Part shown: positions 11,301 to 22,424 of the stretch, one piece after another
How positions within the stretch are numbered: position 1 is the first letter of the stretch
Layout of the letters: every line of letters starts with the position of its first letter
NCBI GenBank assembly: GCA_914767715.1
Contig: OU612068.1
Coordinates: forward strand, 26,042,001-26,102,000
Origin: Membranipora membranacea
Taxonomy: Eukaryota > Bryozoa > Gymnolaemata > Cheilostomatida > Membraniporidae
Direction of reading: 5' to 3'
DNA length: 60,000 bases
The notes under the pieces: model-generated
Databases searched by the model: none
Told to the model about the DNA's origin: nothing
What the model saw: only the letters and a program-made list of their open reading frames with translations
Translations under genes and position numbers: made by a program

Positions 11301-14300
11301 GAACTGAGGCTGGATCACCGCCCTCTCGGGCTATCCTCTGTAGCTCCTCATATTCTTCCTTACTGACCATGATTGTCTTCTCTACGAGCCGTCCACTCTT
11401 GGTCCTCACCATGGTTTTTATCTAAATGTTTGACAATTTGATAAAGATTGATATTATTCCAGATGGCGCCGTTTATCTACATGGTGAGGAAATTTATCAA
11501 CGAAACGCAACTGCAATACAGACAGGGAACTCATGTTGTTTTTCTAATTTGGCATTTTTGTTAACTTGATAAATTGCTCATTAGATACACCTTTTATCCA
11601 GGGTTTTCTGCACATGAACAAAGATAACACAACTCCCCATAGCAACTGTAAGCAGGAAGATAAGGCAAGTAAAGACAAATTTGGCTAGTTGAAGTGGACC
11701 ACAAAACACATTTCAACGTAACAAAAAAATATTTTATGGCCTTATTTATCAATCATGCTTCGTTGTAACAATGAAAACCAAAGTATACACTTACTAATTT
11801 CATTTCTGCTTCACCCCAGCCATCAAGCGTTTGTCCATCTTCAGGCTTCACATACTTTTTGAGCACATCCAGAATAGCACTAGAATCCATAGCTCCTGAT
11901 TTGATTTTATCGTAATCGGACTTGCTGACATATACAAGCTTTTCTATCAATCGACCTGACTTAGTTCTTATGAAGGTTTTTATAGCTTTCACCTACAGAA
12001 GTAAATAGTAATCAACATATGGAGTGCGGTCACAACAGTTCAACGGCAGGATTACTCCACTCACTGCCATGGCAACACTGATTCGCACACCTATGCATCA
12101 GAACTACTACTAAAGTTAAGCAATGCTCTCAAACAAAAGTACAGTAATATGTAGATGTAAACATTCAACCTGCCAAAAAAAGTAGATCTAGTAGTTAGAT
12201 CCATTTACATGCAGTTGAAGTAAACCAGAACAACTGTAAGACAGATCAAGGTATGACACAAGACTGGTGAACCTTTGACAGACTGTGCTAATATCCATTC
12301 ATGGTTCCATTTGACATCAGCTGGTGAATTTCTTGAAAAAAGTAACAACCAGCCCACTATTTGTGGCACCAAGAAGTCAGCTCACTGACTTATGAATGAG
12401 ATGGGCAAAACCAAAAACCCTATGGCAGATAAATTACATTCTTGCTATATTCATTGGTAATTGAGGAGCTGAAATCAAAGGAGATAACAAACAGTGTCAA
12501 GTCAAATATGCTATTCTAGCTAATAGAAAATGACCGTTCCTGCTCTGACTTACCTCCTCTTTATCCCAAGACTCCAGATTCTCAGCCTCTTCTTTACTCA
12601 GGTATTTCTTTAACATAGCCTCAGCGTCACCTCCGCCCTCCAGGAACTTGTTGTAATCTTCTTCAGACATGAACACAATTCTCTCTATCAGTCGTCCACT
12701 TTTAGTACGGATATATGTTTTCACCGCTTTCACAGCTGTAATGGGACGAATAAGATATAACCAGTCAAATATAATTTCATCAATGATGTATCAAGCTGTA
12801 AGGGACTATCTCACTCATATAAGTAACACAACCTGCAACAAACTGGATAAGGAAAAACACGTGGTGTAAAATAGCTCATTAAACAGAACAAGATCATTAG
12901 AAAGAAGGCTCAGCAGACATGTGTGTTGTGTAAGCCTCGTCAGGGGTAAGAAGAAAAGAATAACAGGACAGAACCGAAGCAAAGAATATGGTGGATGAAG
13001 AAGAAACTGATAGATTAGTATTAGTTTAGCTACTAAATGATAAGGTGATGGGGTAGAAAGATCAAGAACCTTGAGATGACGGATCAAGAAAAGTTTGAGG
13101 AACTTCAGGCACAGCATCAGCATTATCTGCTAATGGCAAAGCCTCCTGATCAGGCTCATCACCATCATCTACGGCAGCAACGTCAGAACGAGAGGTCGAA
13201 GGTCGAGATGGTGTGGGTATAGGAACAAACCATTTCTCCTCATCAGCATCTGCGATTACTGTTAATCCTAAAATCATGCACAGCAAAACAAACAAGGGTT
13301 ACTGCTATGGGAGATGGAAAGTGATCATGGTTATGAAAGTATGACAGTCAGGACTGTATTAGTATTCAGATTTTAATATTTCTGCAAGCTGCATCGATTT
13401 AACTGCGCATTGCAATTCCAGTGGCAGTTCCCACGACTCGCTGGAAACCAGAAGTAATTTGAGGGTGAAAATATGGCGATGATCTTAGTCCCCTTGCAGT
13501 CAGGTGTTAAGTTGTTTAAACAGCAGTCATTGGGACTCAAAATGGCCATGCAGTAGGCAAACAAAGTCAAAGAAATCAATCAATGGTTATAAATTACGGT
13601 AATTAAATCAGAAATAAAACAAATACTCAAACAGAAAAGAACAACACAGTCATAACAACAAGACCAAATCAGTGAACACTATCAAAGGGACCGTTATTTT
13701 GGGACAGAGTGCATTAGAACGGTGATCCTAAACAATAGCATGGTCAGTGAAATAAACTACATTATTCATTTGTAATGAACAAACTCCTACATTTGTGCAG
13801 AAACCAATAATTACTATCTGTCTATCCAATTTAGCTACACAATGGAATATTGTGTCATCAATGAGAGACCATTATAGATGATATCAAAAAACATGCTGAC
13901 CAATGGACTTTATATTCTGTACTGTTGAATTAATACTTTGGAATAAGAACAAGCTATAAACCAGTAGATGCTATCGTGTTATGGCGGTTAGAGCGAGTGC
14001 AAAGCATGGGTGTATTACCGGCGTCAGCGTGTGAGCCCATTGAGCTGCCGAGAGCTGAATCAAGTGACTGATGGCCCTTCATCAGCCCTCCCTGGTCTGG
14101 AAATCAGAGTGTACATATGTTATGTGTGATAAAGCTTGCGGTTTTTATAATAAAAACTATAAGGTGTAACTTCAATGGTGAATGCGATCAACATGCAACA
14201 ACTTTGCAATTATGGAAAACAGCGCATACAGCATACTTGATTCAGACTTTTTAATTCAGAACTCTTTGTAATTCAAACTCATTATGCTGTTCTCTTCTAT

Positions 14301-17300
14301 CTTCTTCTCTCTATACACTCTCATGTCAAACTTTGATAAATAAGGAAGACATTCGGTAGCCCCTAGGGGTAGGAGTTAAGTAGAGAGCACTGTACATACA
14401 TCTCTTTATCATAATGATATCAGGTGGCAAGAAGGCCATCAAATAGAGATCTAAGGCATCAATTATCGACAATTATTATTTGTTTGAGTTGATCTTTAAC
14501 ATTCTTGATTGAACATGACGTAATGACTATGTATTCCTAGTCGGTATTGGTGAAGCAGGGAATAAAGTCATCATCTTAGAAACCCATAACCTGGACAGAT
14601 TCAAATGATTAGTACACTTAGTTGGACATAATGAATTTTAATGTTTCACCAAAGCATTGTAAGGTAACCTAGATTAATTTGTTTATGTAAGAAACTGTTC
14701 AATTGTGAACAACATGGTCTATGTATAATTAAAGGGTAAATTATTTAAAAGCACCAATAATTATTTTAACGGCAGCAAAAGGTGTCCTTGAGTTCGTAAA
14801 GAACACAGCTGCTCACAAAGGGTACACAAACTGGCATCAGTATAACCAGTGCAAAGTACCATGTCGTGTCAAATGTGAGCTAAAGCTTGCCTAGTGTCTC
14901 TGTCTCGCTATTGTGACACAAGTGTGCATATTATTGTTGTTTGGGAGCCAATGTCAACTATGTCTTATATATTTTGATTTTAACTGCAGTTAAACTTAAA
15001 AAAGTAAGCTATACGACAATAACAACACTTACATGCTTCATGAATTGCGGCTAGTCTCCCTAAATTTAACGGATCATGCCCGAGTGTAGCCTCGAGTTCA
15101 TCTAAAACAGCCTTGAGGTAGGTGTAGGAATGTCTGTAACCACCCCCAACTCTGATATATCTGTGAGCCTCGCATCGCTTGTGAACCACTCCCAACATGC
15201 ATTTGATGCACTGAGCTGAACCAAGCTAAAATAAAGGAAGTCATCATTTAGTCTTTGAATAGGGTAGTCTGAGTGCTCAGACGGCTCCAATGCCAGTTAG
15301 TAATGTCACAGAGTAAGGATGTATATATATATATATATGCATATATCATTACTCTGTGGTAATGTCATGTAATGCCACTTACTCCCATTGGAACCGTCTG
15401 AGCACTTAGACTATCAATAGGGAAAAGGCTAGATATCAGCTTGTTCAGACTGATATTGTATGCCTCCCACACAACCATCTCAGACCTCAGACTAAAAAAA
15501 CAACAAATAGGATGTTCATGAAACATTGATTGGCAACAGCAAAGAGTTTGTTTAATTTTCACAGACTAGAATTTGGATTGGGTTTATAAATTGGGTGGAA
15601 AAATTGGTACCATTCTCTTCTAGTGCACTGAGGTGTATAACAAGGTCACATATTGGCCTGCTTTGATGCCGAAACATTTGATAAACATCAAATGTATAGG
15701 GGATGTAAACATGCTATTATGACGAAAATCAGCTAATATTTTGATTACATGTGACGGACTTTGATAAAAATTTTAAATTCTTTAATACTACTAAACTTTC
15801 TCCTCTCAAGAATGGCCATACGAAATTGGGAAATAAAGAATTTCTTATTGATCCTTTCATAGGTCTAGACAAGAGGATCAGAAAGCATTAGGGCGCATTA
15901 GCGTAGGGCCATTAGTGAACTATGCATTATCAGCTAAATAGTCTTGTTTTGTGACGTAATTAGTCTACAAATCTTTTCAGTTTAATCTAATGGCAAATGA
16001 CCTCTGGGCATTTTTGTAAAACACAAGATCAGATATTTCTTATTGTGAATTGACTTCTCCAATCCAAGACAGATAGAGAGTGGTTCCTCGTCAAGTAGCT
16101 TTCCCTCTAACCTTCAGGCAAGTTACAGAGTAGAGCGAAAGCTGACCCCCATTAGTTGATGCGCCTATTTATTGACTTACCGGCCTTTGACTTCGAGCAG
16201 ACATATTCATTGTGTATCGAGATGAGATTCCCTAAAACAGACATACATCAATATAAAGTAATGTAAGTGGATTTCAAATTTACTATGAGGTTATGTCAAG
16301 GAGTAACTTCTTGGTTAAGTTTAATAAACCATAGTACACATTTATTTGTTTTGCCAGATATTTCTGATCAAAGAAAGAAAGGCTCATTGTGTGCTATCTT
16401 ACATATGAAAATTTTCAATCATTCAGTCAGAAACTCGAGCTTGAGGGAAAACTACAGTGGCCTATCATGTTAGCGGAGCCCACCATGCTGGCTGAGAGTT
16501 ATTTTTGACATATGATATTGACTGACACTTGGGAGGGGTTAGACGAAACCCACCAGATGTAAATTTAAAACCAGAACCCCAAGTAGTGCTCAAATAACAA
16601 TTGATAAGACCTGCAGTCTATCAGATATCCGTAATCAATATATCCCTATGTTTTATTTATTTAGTACAATAGAGTCTCAAAATTAACTAAAACCTGTGAA
16701 ACAAAAGGCACTTGAGCCGCCCTATATCTGGTTGCTAGCCACACCACTATATCACATTGGTTCTAAGTTTACTTTTACCCTTGAGAATAAAAGGAACCTC
16801 TCTCCTCATTGATTAGATTGATTTGTAGAGAAAACATTTACTATTAGGACAAGTTATATAATTTGCACCGATCAAAACAAGAAAAGACTTGATGATTAAT
16901 TAATCGCATTACATGATTCGGAAAAAATTGAGCAATGGAACAGTGAAACATTGCATTATAAACAGCCATTGAACTTCAAGCAGAGTTTCACAGTACAGCG
17001 CTGCTGAAAAATGGCTCCTACCCTCGATAAATAGTTTCCATTTTAAGGTGAATTGAGTTGTTATTTTTAAATCATAGCTTCAATGAAAAGAAACCCAGTG
17101 ACTTTTTACTTGAAGCGCATAATCAGCTGGTGCACAGCGCCAACCTGCTGCTGCACCGAGCAGAGAAAATGTCCCACTTATTTAAGGCGACAATTATGGT
17201 CCAAAGATGTCAAACCACTAGGGGTAGAGGGTGATAGGTTAAGTCGGAGTGAAGGTGATGTTCGAGTTTGAGGCATAGAAGTATAACCCAGACTGGTTAG

Positions 17301-18968
17301 TTAACCATTGCTAAGGAATAATGGGAGAAAACCCAAACCATCAAACCCCTCAGCTATAGGAGGGGAGGGGTATATAGAGTGATATTATTGGCTACTCACA
17401 GAGTCGGTGGACATGGCAGTGCCTGGATGTGACAGTACAGTACTCGGCCTCCTAGGTCTCTTTGAAGTGGAAAATCGCTTATCTACAAATCACATCAGAC
17501 AAATAATTAAAAGAAACAGTATTTGGGATGATCCGCAACAACCGGATCTTTTACAGAGTTATGATGATATACATTGCAAAAACTGGTTTTCCCAATCCCT
17601 ATACCTTCAAAAAATTGATAAATATGGTACAGATAAACTTCGGGGTGATTTTTGCCTGTCAATTTTAAATAAACCCATCTCATTACCCCTGTCGACTTTG
17701 TATTTTCATCAATATTTACATAGATGACTGCAATAGACTAAACATCAGTTTTACTTTACACACAAATCAAACTCAGTTACATTACTTCCTATTTATACTA
17801 GCTTCAAAGTTCTATCTGATAAATGCGATCAGCTTCTCTCCTAATGACACAACGTCAGCAGCGTAAAAATGCTTGTTAGAGGTCAGACATAAATGCATTA
17901 ACATTGAGCCCCATATCTAAACTTCTAATGATCACTTCACAATTGATGAATAAAGGTCATAAGTGTTGTTGAGGATACTTTCTAAGGCCCATACTGACAG
18001 AATTTATGAACACGGGCCAAAAATTGTATAGAGTCTAATAATGTTCAGAACTCTTATTTATCCACGAGTTCCATTAATAAAACATGCTTTGAATAGAAAG
18101 AACATTAAAGGTGAACCGACAAAAGCGGTAATTAGTTTTCCTAATGAGTGCAGTGTTTTAAATCACATTTTTTTGTATATGGCCATGTAATTATGTAATC
18201 AAATGCGTGATATAAATGGTTGACCAAACTTTAAAATTCAAGAGGTTGTAGTTGAACGAAGCAATCACACCTCCTATGATGGATACAAAAAATGTTTGAG
18301 TGAAGCTTGGATGAAAGAGGAGTGTTCACGTATAGTAGCTGAAATTCAGCTTGTAACAATTACTTTTATCTTCTAGAATTACATCGCTTCCATTCCATAT
18401 CACTAACCAATATCATTAGGATCTGTATGTTAGCTACTCCAACCAATTGACCAAATTACCCCCCCCCCCTCCCCTTTTAAAGTCTAATCGTACTATTTAT
18501 TCTTGGATTGGATTTCACAAGAACCTTTGGAGTTCTACACCCCACTTCTGCCAGCACATAGCCCTCAGATAGACCCTGATATTCTTGAATATCAATGTAA
18601 ACAACGCATATCATGTTATGTCCCATTACCGATACGAGCTTCAACGCTTGTGCCGTTTACATGAACAGTTGTAAGAATTTGAAGTTGGTGGCTATGTCAG
18701 TAACATCACCGCAAATAAACTTTGCCATGTCAACAAATACGATATCACGAGAGAACAGAGAACAGATTTGTTTGACTCATTTGATATGAAAGCAAACATA
18801 CTATGATCACAATAGACAAGTCAGTTTCTTAAGTAACCACCCCATACCTGGAAGACGACGCTGGATGGAGCTGTCTCTACCGCTACTGGCAGCACTAGAG
18901 GGTCTAGATCCGGCATTAGAGCCCGCCGGCTGATAGGCGGGGCTACCCAGTGGAGGCAGCGAGGCCAT
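490..18968 (-). CDS. Large charged repeat-module protein, function unknown
   Basis: I do not recognise this protein. Twenty-six exons from 15491 down to the TAA at 490 join with consistent phases, encoding about 1396 residues. Exons: 15491-15383, 15225-15033, 14096-14019, 13267-13070, 12735-12554, 11992-11795, 11421-11188, 10782-10599, 10400-10325, 9973-9779, 9446-9264, 8649-8485, 8375-8260, 7932-7782, 7422-7258, 6976-6791, 6454-6387, 4811-4731, 4372-4281, 3877-3721, 3406-3201, 2773-2689, 2381-2146, 1665-1505, 1299-1083, 762-490. The 5' end is less certain. An exon at 18968-18848 starts with Met and is Ser/Pro/Gly-rich, but its link to 15491 is not resolved. Order: small N-terminal domain, four TKSGRL modules, three SAGGTR modules, long Lys/Arg/Asp/Glu-rich part, folded C-terminus. 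The donor at 13070 (GTTCTT) is weak. No signal peptide or membrane segment is evident. The composition suggests a cytoplasmic or nuclear scaffold, which is inference only. Confidence 0.82.
4393..4421. repeat. (AATC)n microsatellite
   Basis: Imperfect AATC tetranucleotide tract just upstream of the exon starting at 4372 (minus strand), inside the intron. Confidence 0.8.
4912..5968 (-). CDS. Alternative first exon of the repeat gene (short isoform)
   Basis: A continuous 352-codon reading frame starts with an ATG at 5968 (M-S-G-L-V-Q-V-T-E-R) and ends phase 1 at 4912 before a GTGTGG donor. The next exon at 4811 accepts phase 1, and the exon upstream (6454-6387) also ends phase 1, so this segment can replace all upstream exons. 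I see no good acceptor at its 5' side, so it behaves as a first exon driven by an internal promoter. The product would be about 854 residues. The exon-encoded part is Ser/Thr/Pro-rich and disordered, with S-R-S-P-S-P-R-R, a tandem duplication of D-P-P-R-L-E-L-P-D, and a short ordered-looking piece (E-Y-L-S-Y-L-E-R). No family recognised. Confidence 0.6.
8260..9446 (-). other. Three basic SAGGTR modules
   Basis: Three consecutive exons (9446-9264, 8649-8485, 8375-8260) each begin with S-x-x-S-A-G-G-T-R, then a Lys/Arg run, then D-G and an acidic Ser/His/Glu patch. The first two are phase 2-2 exons that end with a run of Arg or Lys and an acidic S-x-x-Y tail, so either can be skipped without a frameshift. 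The preceding exon 9973-9779 ends in the same D-S-D-S-D-Y manner. The third exon has two possible acceptors 9 nt apart (8375 and 8366), both in frame. Confidence 0.8.
10599..12735 (-). other. Four tandem TKSGRL modules (exon-duplicated repeat)
   Basis: Four copies of one module of about 60 residues. Each starts with V-K-x-(I/V/M)-K-T then (I/V)-R-T-K-S-G-R-L-(I/V)-E, a hydrophobic strand, an acidic S-x-x-(D/E)-Y segment, Gly/Asp, a leucine-rich helix with K-Y or K-M, and a conserved Trp near the end. Copies: exon 12735-12554, exon 11992-11795, the first 65 codons of exon 11421-11188, and a copy split by an intron right after G-R-L (11226-11188 plus 10782-10599). Exons 11992-11795 and 11421-11188 are phase 0-0, consistent with tandem exon duplication. 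I know of no named domain with this pattern. Confidence 0.85.
15033..18968 (-). other. 5' part of the charged repeat gene, partly unresolved
   Basis: A Met at 18968 opens a 40-codon Ser/Ala/Gly/Pro-rich exon ending at 18848 (phase 1). Exon 15491-15383 needs a phase-2 partner. Between them are two plausible small exons: 17451-17400 (phase 1 in, phase 2 out, so it could bridge the two directly) and 16231-16181 (51 nt, phase 1 to phase 1, peptide N-L-I-S-I-H-N-E-Y). I cannot choose between these paths from sequence alone. Exons 15491-15383 and 15225-15033 join in phase 0 and give a Cys/His-containing segment (C-I-K-C-M-L then R-C-E-A-H) that looks folded. The rest of 15.5-18.8 kb is AT-rich intron with a C tract at 18459-18469 and nothing else I can call. 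Confidence 0.5.
15258..15422. mobile_element. MITE-like inverted repeat with 7-bp target duplication
   Basis: The first 28 bases of each arm (15265-15292 and 15387-15414) match as inverted repeats at 26 of 28 positions. The pairing continues less perfectly inward to an AT-dinucleotide loop near 15320-15345. AATAGGG occurs directly on both sides (15258-15264 and 15416-15422), as expected for a target-site duplication. There is no coding capacity, so it would be a non-autonomous DNA element. The right arm overlaps the last codons and the 5' splice site of a minus-strand exon ending at 15383. Confidence 0.8.
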
Positions 18969-20375
18969 GATTACAACCTGCTGCCTCAACAATACACAAT
19001 GGAGGGTATATAATCCTGGACACAGCAGGCAGCAGGAGGCTAGCACCAGCAGTTGCTATGCTGCCTAAGTCAGCAGTAACGCATATAGAACTGCCTGCTG
19101 TTAAAATAATGCAGGGAATTACCCTCTATTATAGTTTATATGCAGTGTTTTTCTAAGGTAGCAGGAAAATAAAATAATGTACACTTGATGTTGTAATCAG
19201 TAAGGAATAAAGAGATTAAAAATAATTCAATAACATTGTGCACCATAGATTGGCAATCAATGGCTATCAATAGGCACCAATATAGGTGCTGTTTAATGTT
19301 ATCGAAACCAATCACATTTATACAGCATACCTATCAGACCTGCAGCCGTAAAAACAAAGAATGAATAGTTAATCGAACATTAATGAAGTGTAACAAGGTG
19401 GCAGCAAAAATCTAACCTGATTGTGTTGCTGGACAATTCTAAAGTCACGGTTGAATTTCAGCTAAGAAAGTTTTGTATGACATTAAATATGAAATTTAAT
19501 TACTTTTACCTGTATGCATGATTGACAAGGCTTGGAATTACACTGCGGTTTCAGTCAATGACTTCTGGCTGGCACTGGCAGCACCTATTTAATGCAAGTG
19601 AACTGCTGCCTCTATTGAATTCGGCTGAAATCATAAATAATTTATGTAGGTACCCATGTCACAAGTTTTCCCACAGAGGCATGAAATATACACTAGGTAA
19701 ACTAAAATATGATCATTTTTGAAATGATTTTCATTTAATTATGCCATAGATAGAGGATAGGATAGAGAACATTGATTTAGTTTTAATTTCAATGAGTAAT
19801 GGAGAAAGAGTGGTGCATAAAAGGCATCAAAGTCCATGTCTCGCTATTATGTGGCGTGAAAAAACATCTTTCTGTCTCTGCACAATGGCTTCAACTTTAC
19901 AGACATATCTAATATGTAATCTGATCATAATTACACTTTTATTTTGGCACACAAAACCATCCTTATAGGATGAATTCCCTTTATGAACAATAGAATTGAG
20001 GATAAACATTTGTTACAGAGTCATGACATGTTGCAAGTGTGAGCATATATTTAGTGGCTCTCCACGTTGTTAAACAGTGGTATAGGAGTTACTTTTCCAT
20101 AACAAAGTAAAATACATGAAGTTGATGCGTGTATTTCAAATGGTAAATCATTTACCAGGATTTTTTACGGCATGCATAATCTACAATCCTATATAATGGA
20201 AAAATTCACTGTATTGATCCTATGGTGCTGGGATGCTGTGACTAAATGATAACCAAATTCTGGTTCCTGAAAATGATTACTGCTATTTCTATCTTCTATG
20301 CAACTATAACAAAAGTTGTTTTCTCTCTCTGCATGAAGAGACAATTCTAAAACTTATTTCAATAAATTAATATTG

Positions 20376-20418
20376 ATTAGACCAATGAACTCCCTTGAAG
20401 CGAGTTCATTGATTAGAC
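20376..20418. repeat. ATTAGAC-flanked hairpin, copy 1
   Basis: ATTAGAC (20376-20382), arm CAATGAACTC, a 9-nt loop, arm GAGTTCATTG, then ATTAGAC again (20412-20418). The arms are perfect inverted repeats. A second copy with the same outer sequence is at 47305-47355. Confidence 0.7.
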
Positions 20419-21069
20419 ATACAGGACCAAGTAGCATATTTGTAGCCAACCTTTAGAGCTAGACACCCAAACAGCACAAAATTAAGTAGTATCATACCAT
20501 ATTCTGATTAGCCTTTTGCGAACACTTTCATAGCTCTAGTCATCTTGCTTGACATAAAGTTTGCTCGTGGTTTGATCTCATGGAATTTTCGTCACACAGT
20601 CAGTGACATCTTTGGGTATTTATTAGGTTGAGTGCTCATACTTGGCACAGCAACGCAACCTACTCACTTATCCACATTCTTTTTTATCATCTGCTCATGG
20701 CTTTCTATCCTTATCTCCACAGATCAAAGCCAATATAGAGTCAGGTCAATGGTGTGATAGCAATCACTAATCAAATAATCTATCAATAAAATTTTTGTAT
20801 TTCATAATGATGGCCAGTTGTTTGGTTGCAATAAATATAAAATATATTCACGCGCATTGATACAAAGAGGAAACAATTTGGGCATAGGATTCAAAATGTG
20901 GTAAGGAGAAATAATGTTGTAAATGACAAGATAATCACGCTTACCCACCTTTTGAGTAACTTCACCTGTATTAGTTGTCAATTGTGAGTCAAACCTTGCT
21001 CCCGGTGTTTTCATGTCTGTATTTCCCAATTTTTTAGATGGTTGATAATGGACATTGGCAAAGTACACG

Positions 21070-21096
21070 CAAGGAGCAACAGATGTTACTCCTTGG
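21070..21096. repeat. CAAGGAG hairpin, copy A
   Basis: CAAGGAG and CTCCTTG form an inverted repeat around AACAGATGTT, followed by GGAC. It shares its core with the palindrome at 21487-21506. Confidence 0.6.
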
Positions 21097-21486
21097 GACG
21101 TGCATGTAACTTCAAGGTGCCCATGTCATGTCTAAAACAATTTTATTGAGTCAACTGTCACTAAGCATTTCAGTAAGTAGGTCAAACATTAGCTTCATTG
21201 TAGAATAACAAAGTTACATCTGCTGAACACAAGTATAACAGGAGGCTTTATTTTGGCTAAACAAACAAATTTTGTGAAATAACTGCCTGAATAATATATT
21301 GGAGGGAATGGTAAGACAACTCATTCTACACTGCTATTTAACATTCTGTTCTCAAACAGGCCAGTCAGATAATGATTTTATCATCGTGCCATATTTTTAT
21401 CCAAGCCATCTCCATTCTTCTGTTAAAACCATGCAGATAATTTGATACAAATTATCCTTTGGTGATAATGTACCGCATTTACTCCA

Positions 21487-21506
21487 AGCAAGGAGTACTC
21501 CTTGCT
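21487..21506. repeat. 20-bp perfect palindrome, CAAGGAG copy B
   Basis: AGCAAGGAGT is followed directly by its exact reverse complement, then CCAAGGGAC, which resembles the downstream flank of copy A at 21070. Confidence 0.75.
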
Positions 21507-22266
21507 CCAAGGGACATTCTAGCATTCTGCAATTGTGAACCTCCTTGATTGTTCAAGGGGGTCTGAGTTTCCTTACCCTTGATAAGTCCATGCTATGTTT
21601 TGTGTCGATTCCGTTACTATAGTTTCAAGCAAGCCTGTGCGGCAGGCTGTCTGGCTAAGCTAGTTACATGTTTCACAACATCAAGTCACATTTCAAAATG
21701 ATGAAAATGAAACTGCACCATGTGGCAGATTTAATAGTGATAGACCACCCGTCATTGGCTTTTAAGTGGCCAATTAGAACCTTATGATCTGATAATACAT
21801 TTCTATTGGCTAATGTGCAAATATTCTTATCGCTGTAAAATTGTATTTAGCTATTCAGTTATTAACATTTATGCAAGCATTTTCAGAAAGAAAAGAAATT
21901 CTGCACACATAATCAGCCGGCGTAAACATAAAGCAATTACTGAACTTGACAGGTAGACAAACAAATATCAAGACATATCATTAAATTAGAGAGGCTTCTC
22001 TGAAGCAGCTAAATAGCAGTATTAAGTTTTTGTGCATACGAATTTAGTTCAATCTAGAAATTCATGATCATCTCATTATTTTTACTCATACTTTTAGTTT
22101 TACTTTAATTATTTAGTTATTATGATGATGATGATGTTCCATTATGAAGTTGTATGTTTGTAACTTGTTAACCATAAACAACTCACTGTTGAACCTAAAT
22201 GTTTTTATTGTTACAAAGCAATATATTGTGTTATGGATACCAATTAAATTAATTGCAATGTTTGAG

Positions 22267-22284
22267 CAGGGAGAATTCTCCCTG
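22267..22284. repeat. 18-bp perfect palindrome near MRPL37
   Basis: CAGGGAGAA followed by its exact reverse complement, about 140 bp upstream of the MRPL37 start codon. The CAGGGAG/CTCCCTG core recurs in a hairpin at 50971-50997 in a BLTP2 intron. Confidence 0.75.
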
Positions 22285-22297
22285 GTTTGAGTGTGAC

Positions 22298-22331
22298 ATA
22301 TATTATATATATATATTATTATTATTATATT
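22298..22331. repeat. TA/TTA simple repeat
   Basis: AT-dinucleotide run passing into a TTA-trinucleotide run. A short ATG-trinucleotide run lies nearby at 22122-22136. Confidence 0.8.
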
Positions 22332-22424
22332 AGTTAATGATGTTACTTGTAATTTCACTTGTTGGCACTGTGTATGTCAACAGATATGTAATCATTGTAG
22401 TTTTTACAGATAACCGATCAAATC

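Larger units (their letters stand above)
18969..22424. other. Gene-free divergent intergenic region
   Basis: It lies between the 5' end of the charged repeat gene and MRPL37. No exon-like reading frame with splice sites is apparent on either strand. An inverted pair A-C-A-G-C-A-G-G-C-A-G near 19021-19032 and 19094-19104 sits just upstream of the minus-strand gene start. Several short perfect or near-perfect palindromes are listed separately. A GATAA/TTTACAG stretch near 22400 could be the 3' end of a 5'UTR intron of MRPL37. Confidence 0.6.

Noticed and set aside
15102-15290. Minus-strand frame reading from the MITE arm through the intron into exon 15225-15033
   Set aside because: It stops within the exon, while the other frame is open across the exon and keeps phase with both neighbours. 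Kept only as a hint about the site before insertion.
17407-17727. 106-codon plus-strand frame
   Set aside because: No homology recognised, no splice signals, and AT-rich composition. It lies opposite a candidate minus-strand exon.
20802-21068. 88-codon minus-strand frame in the intergenic region
   Set aside because: Composition looks random and no exon borders or family were found.
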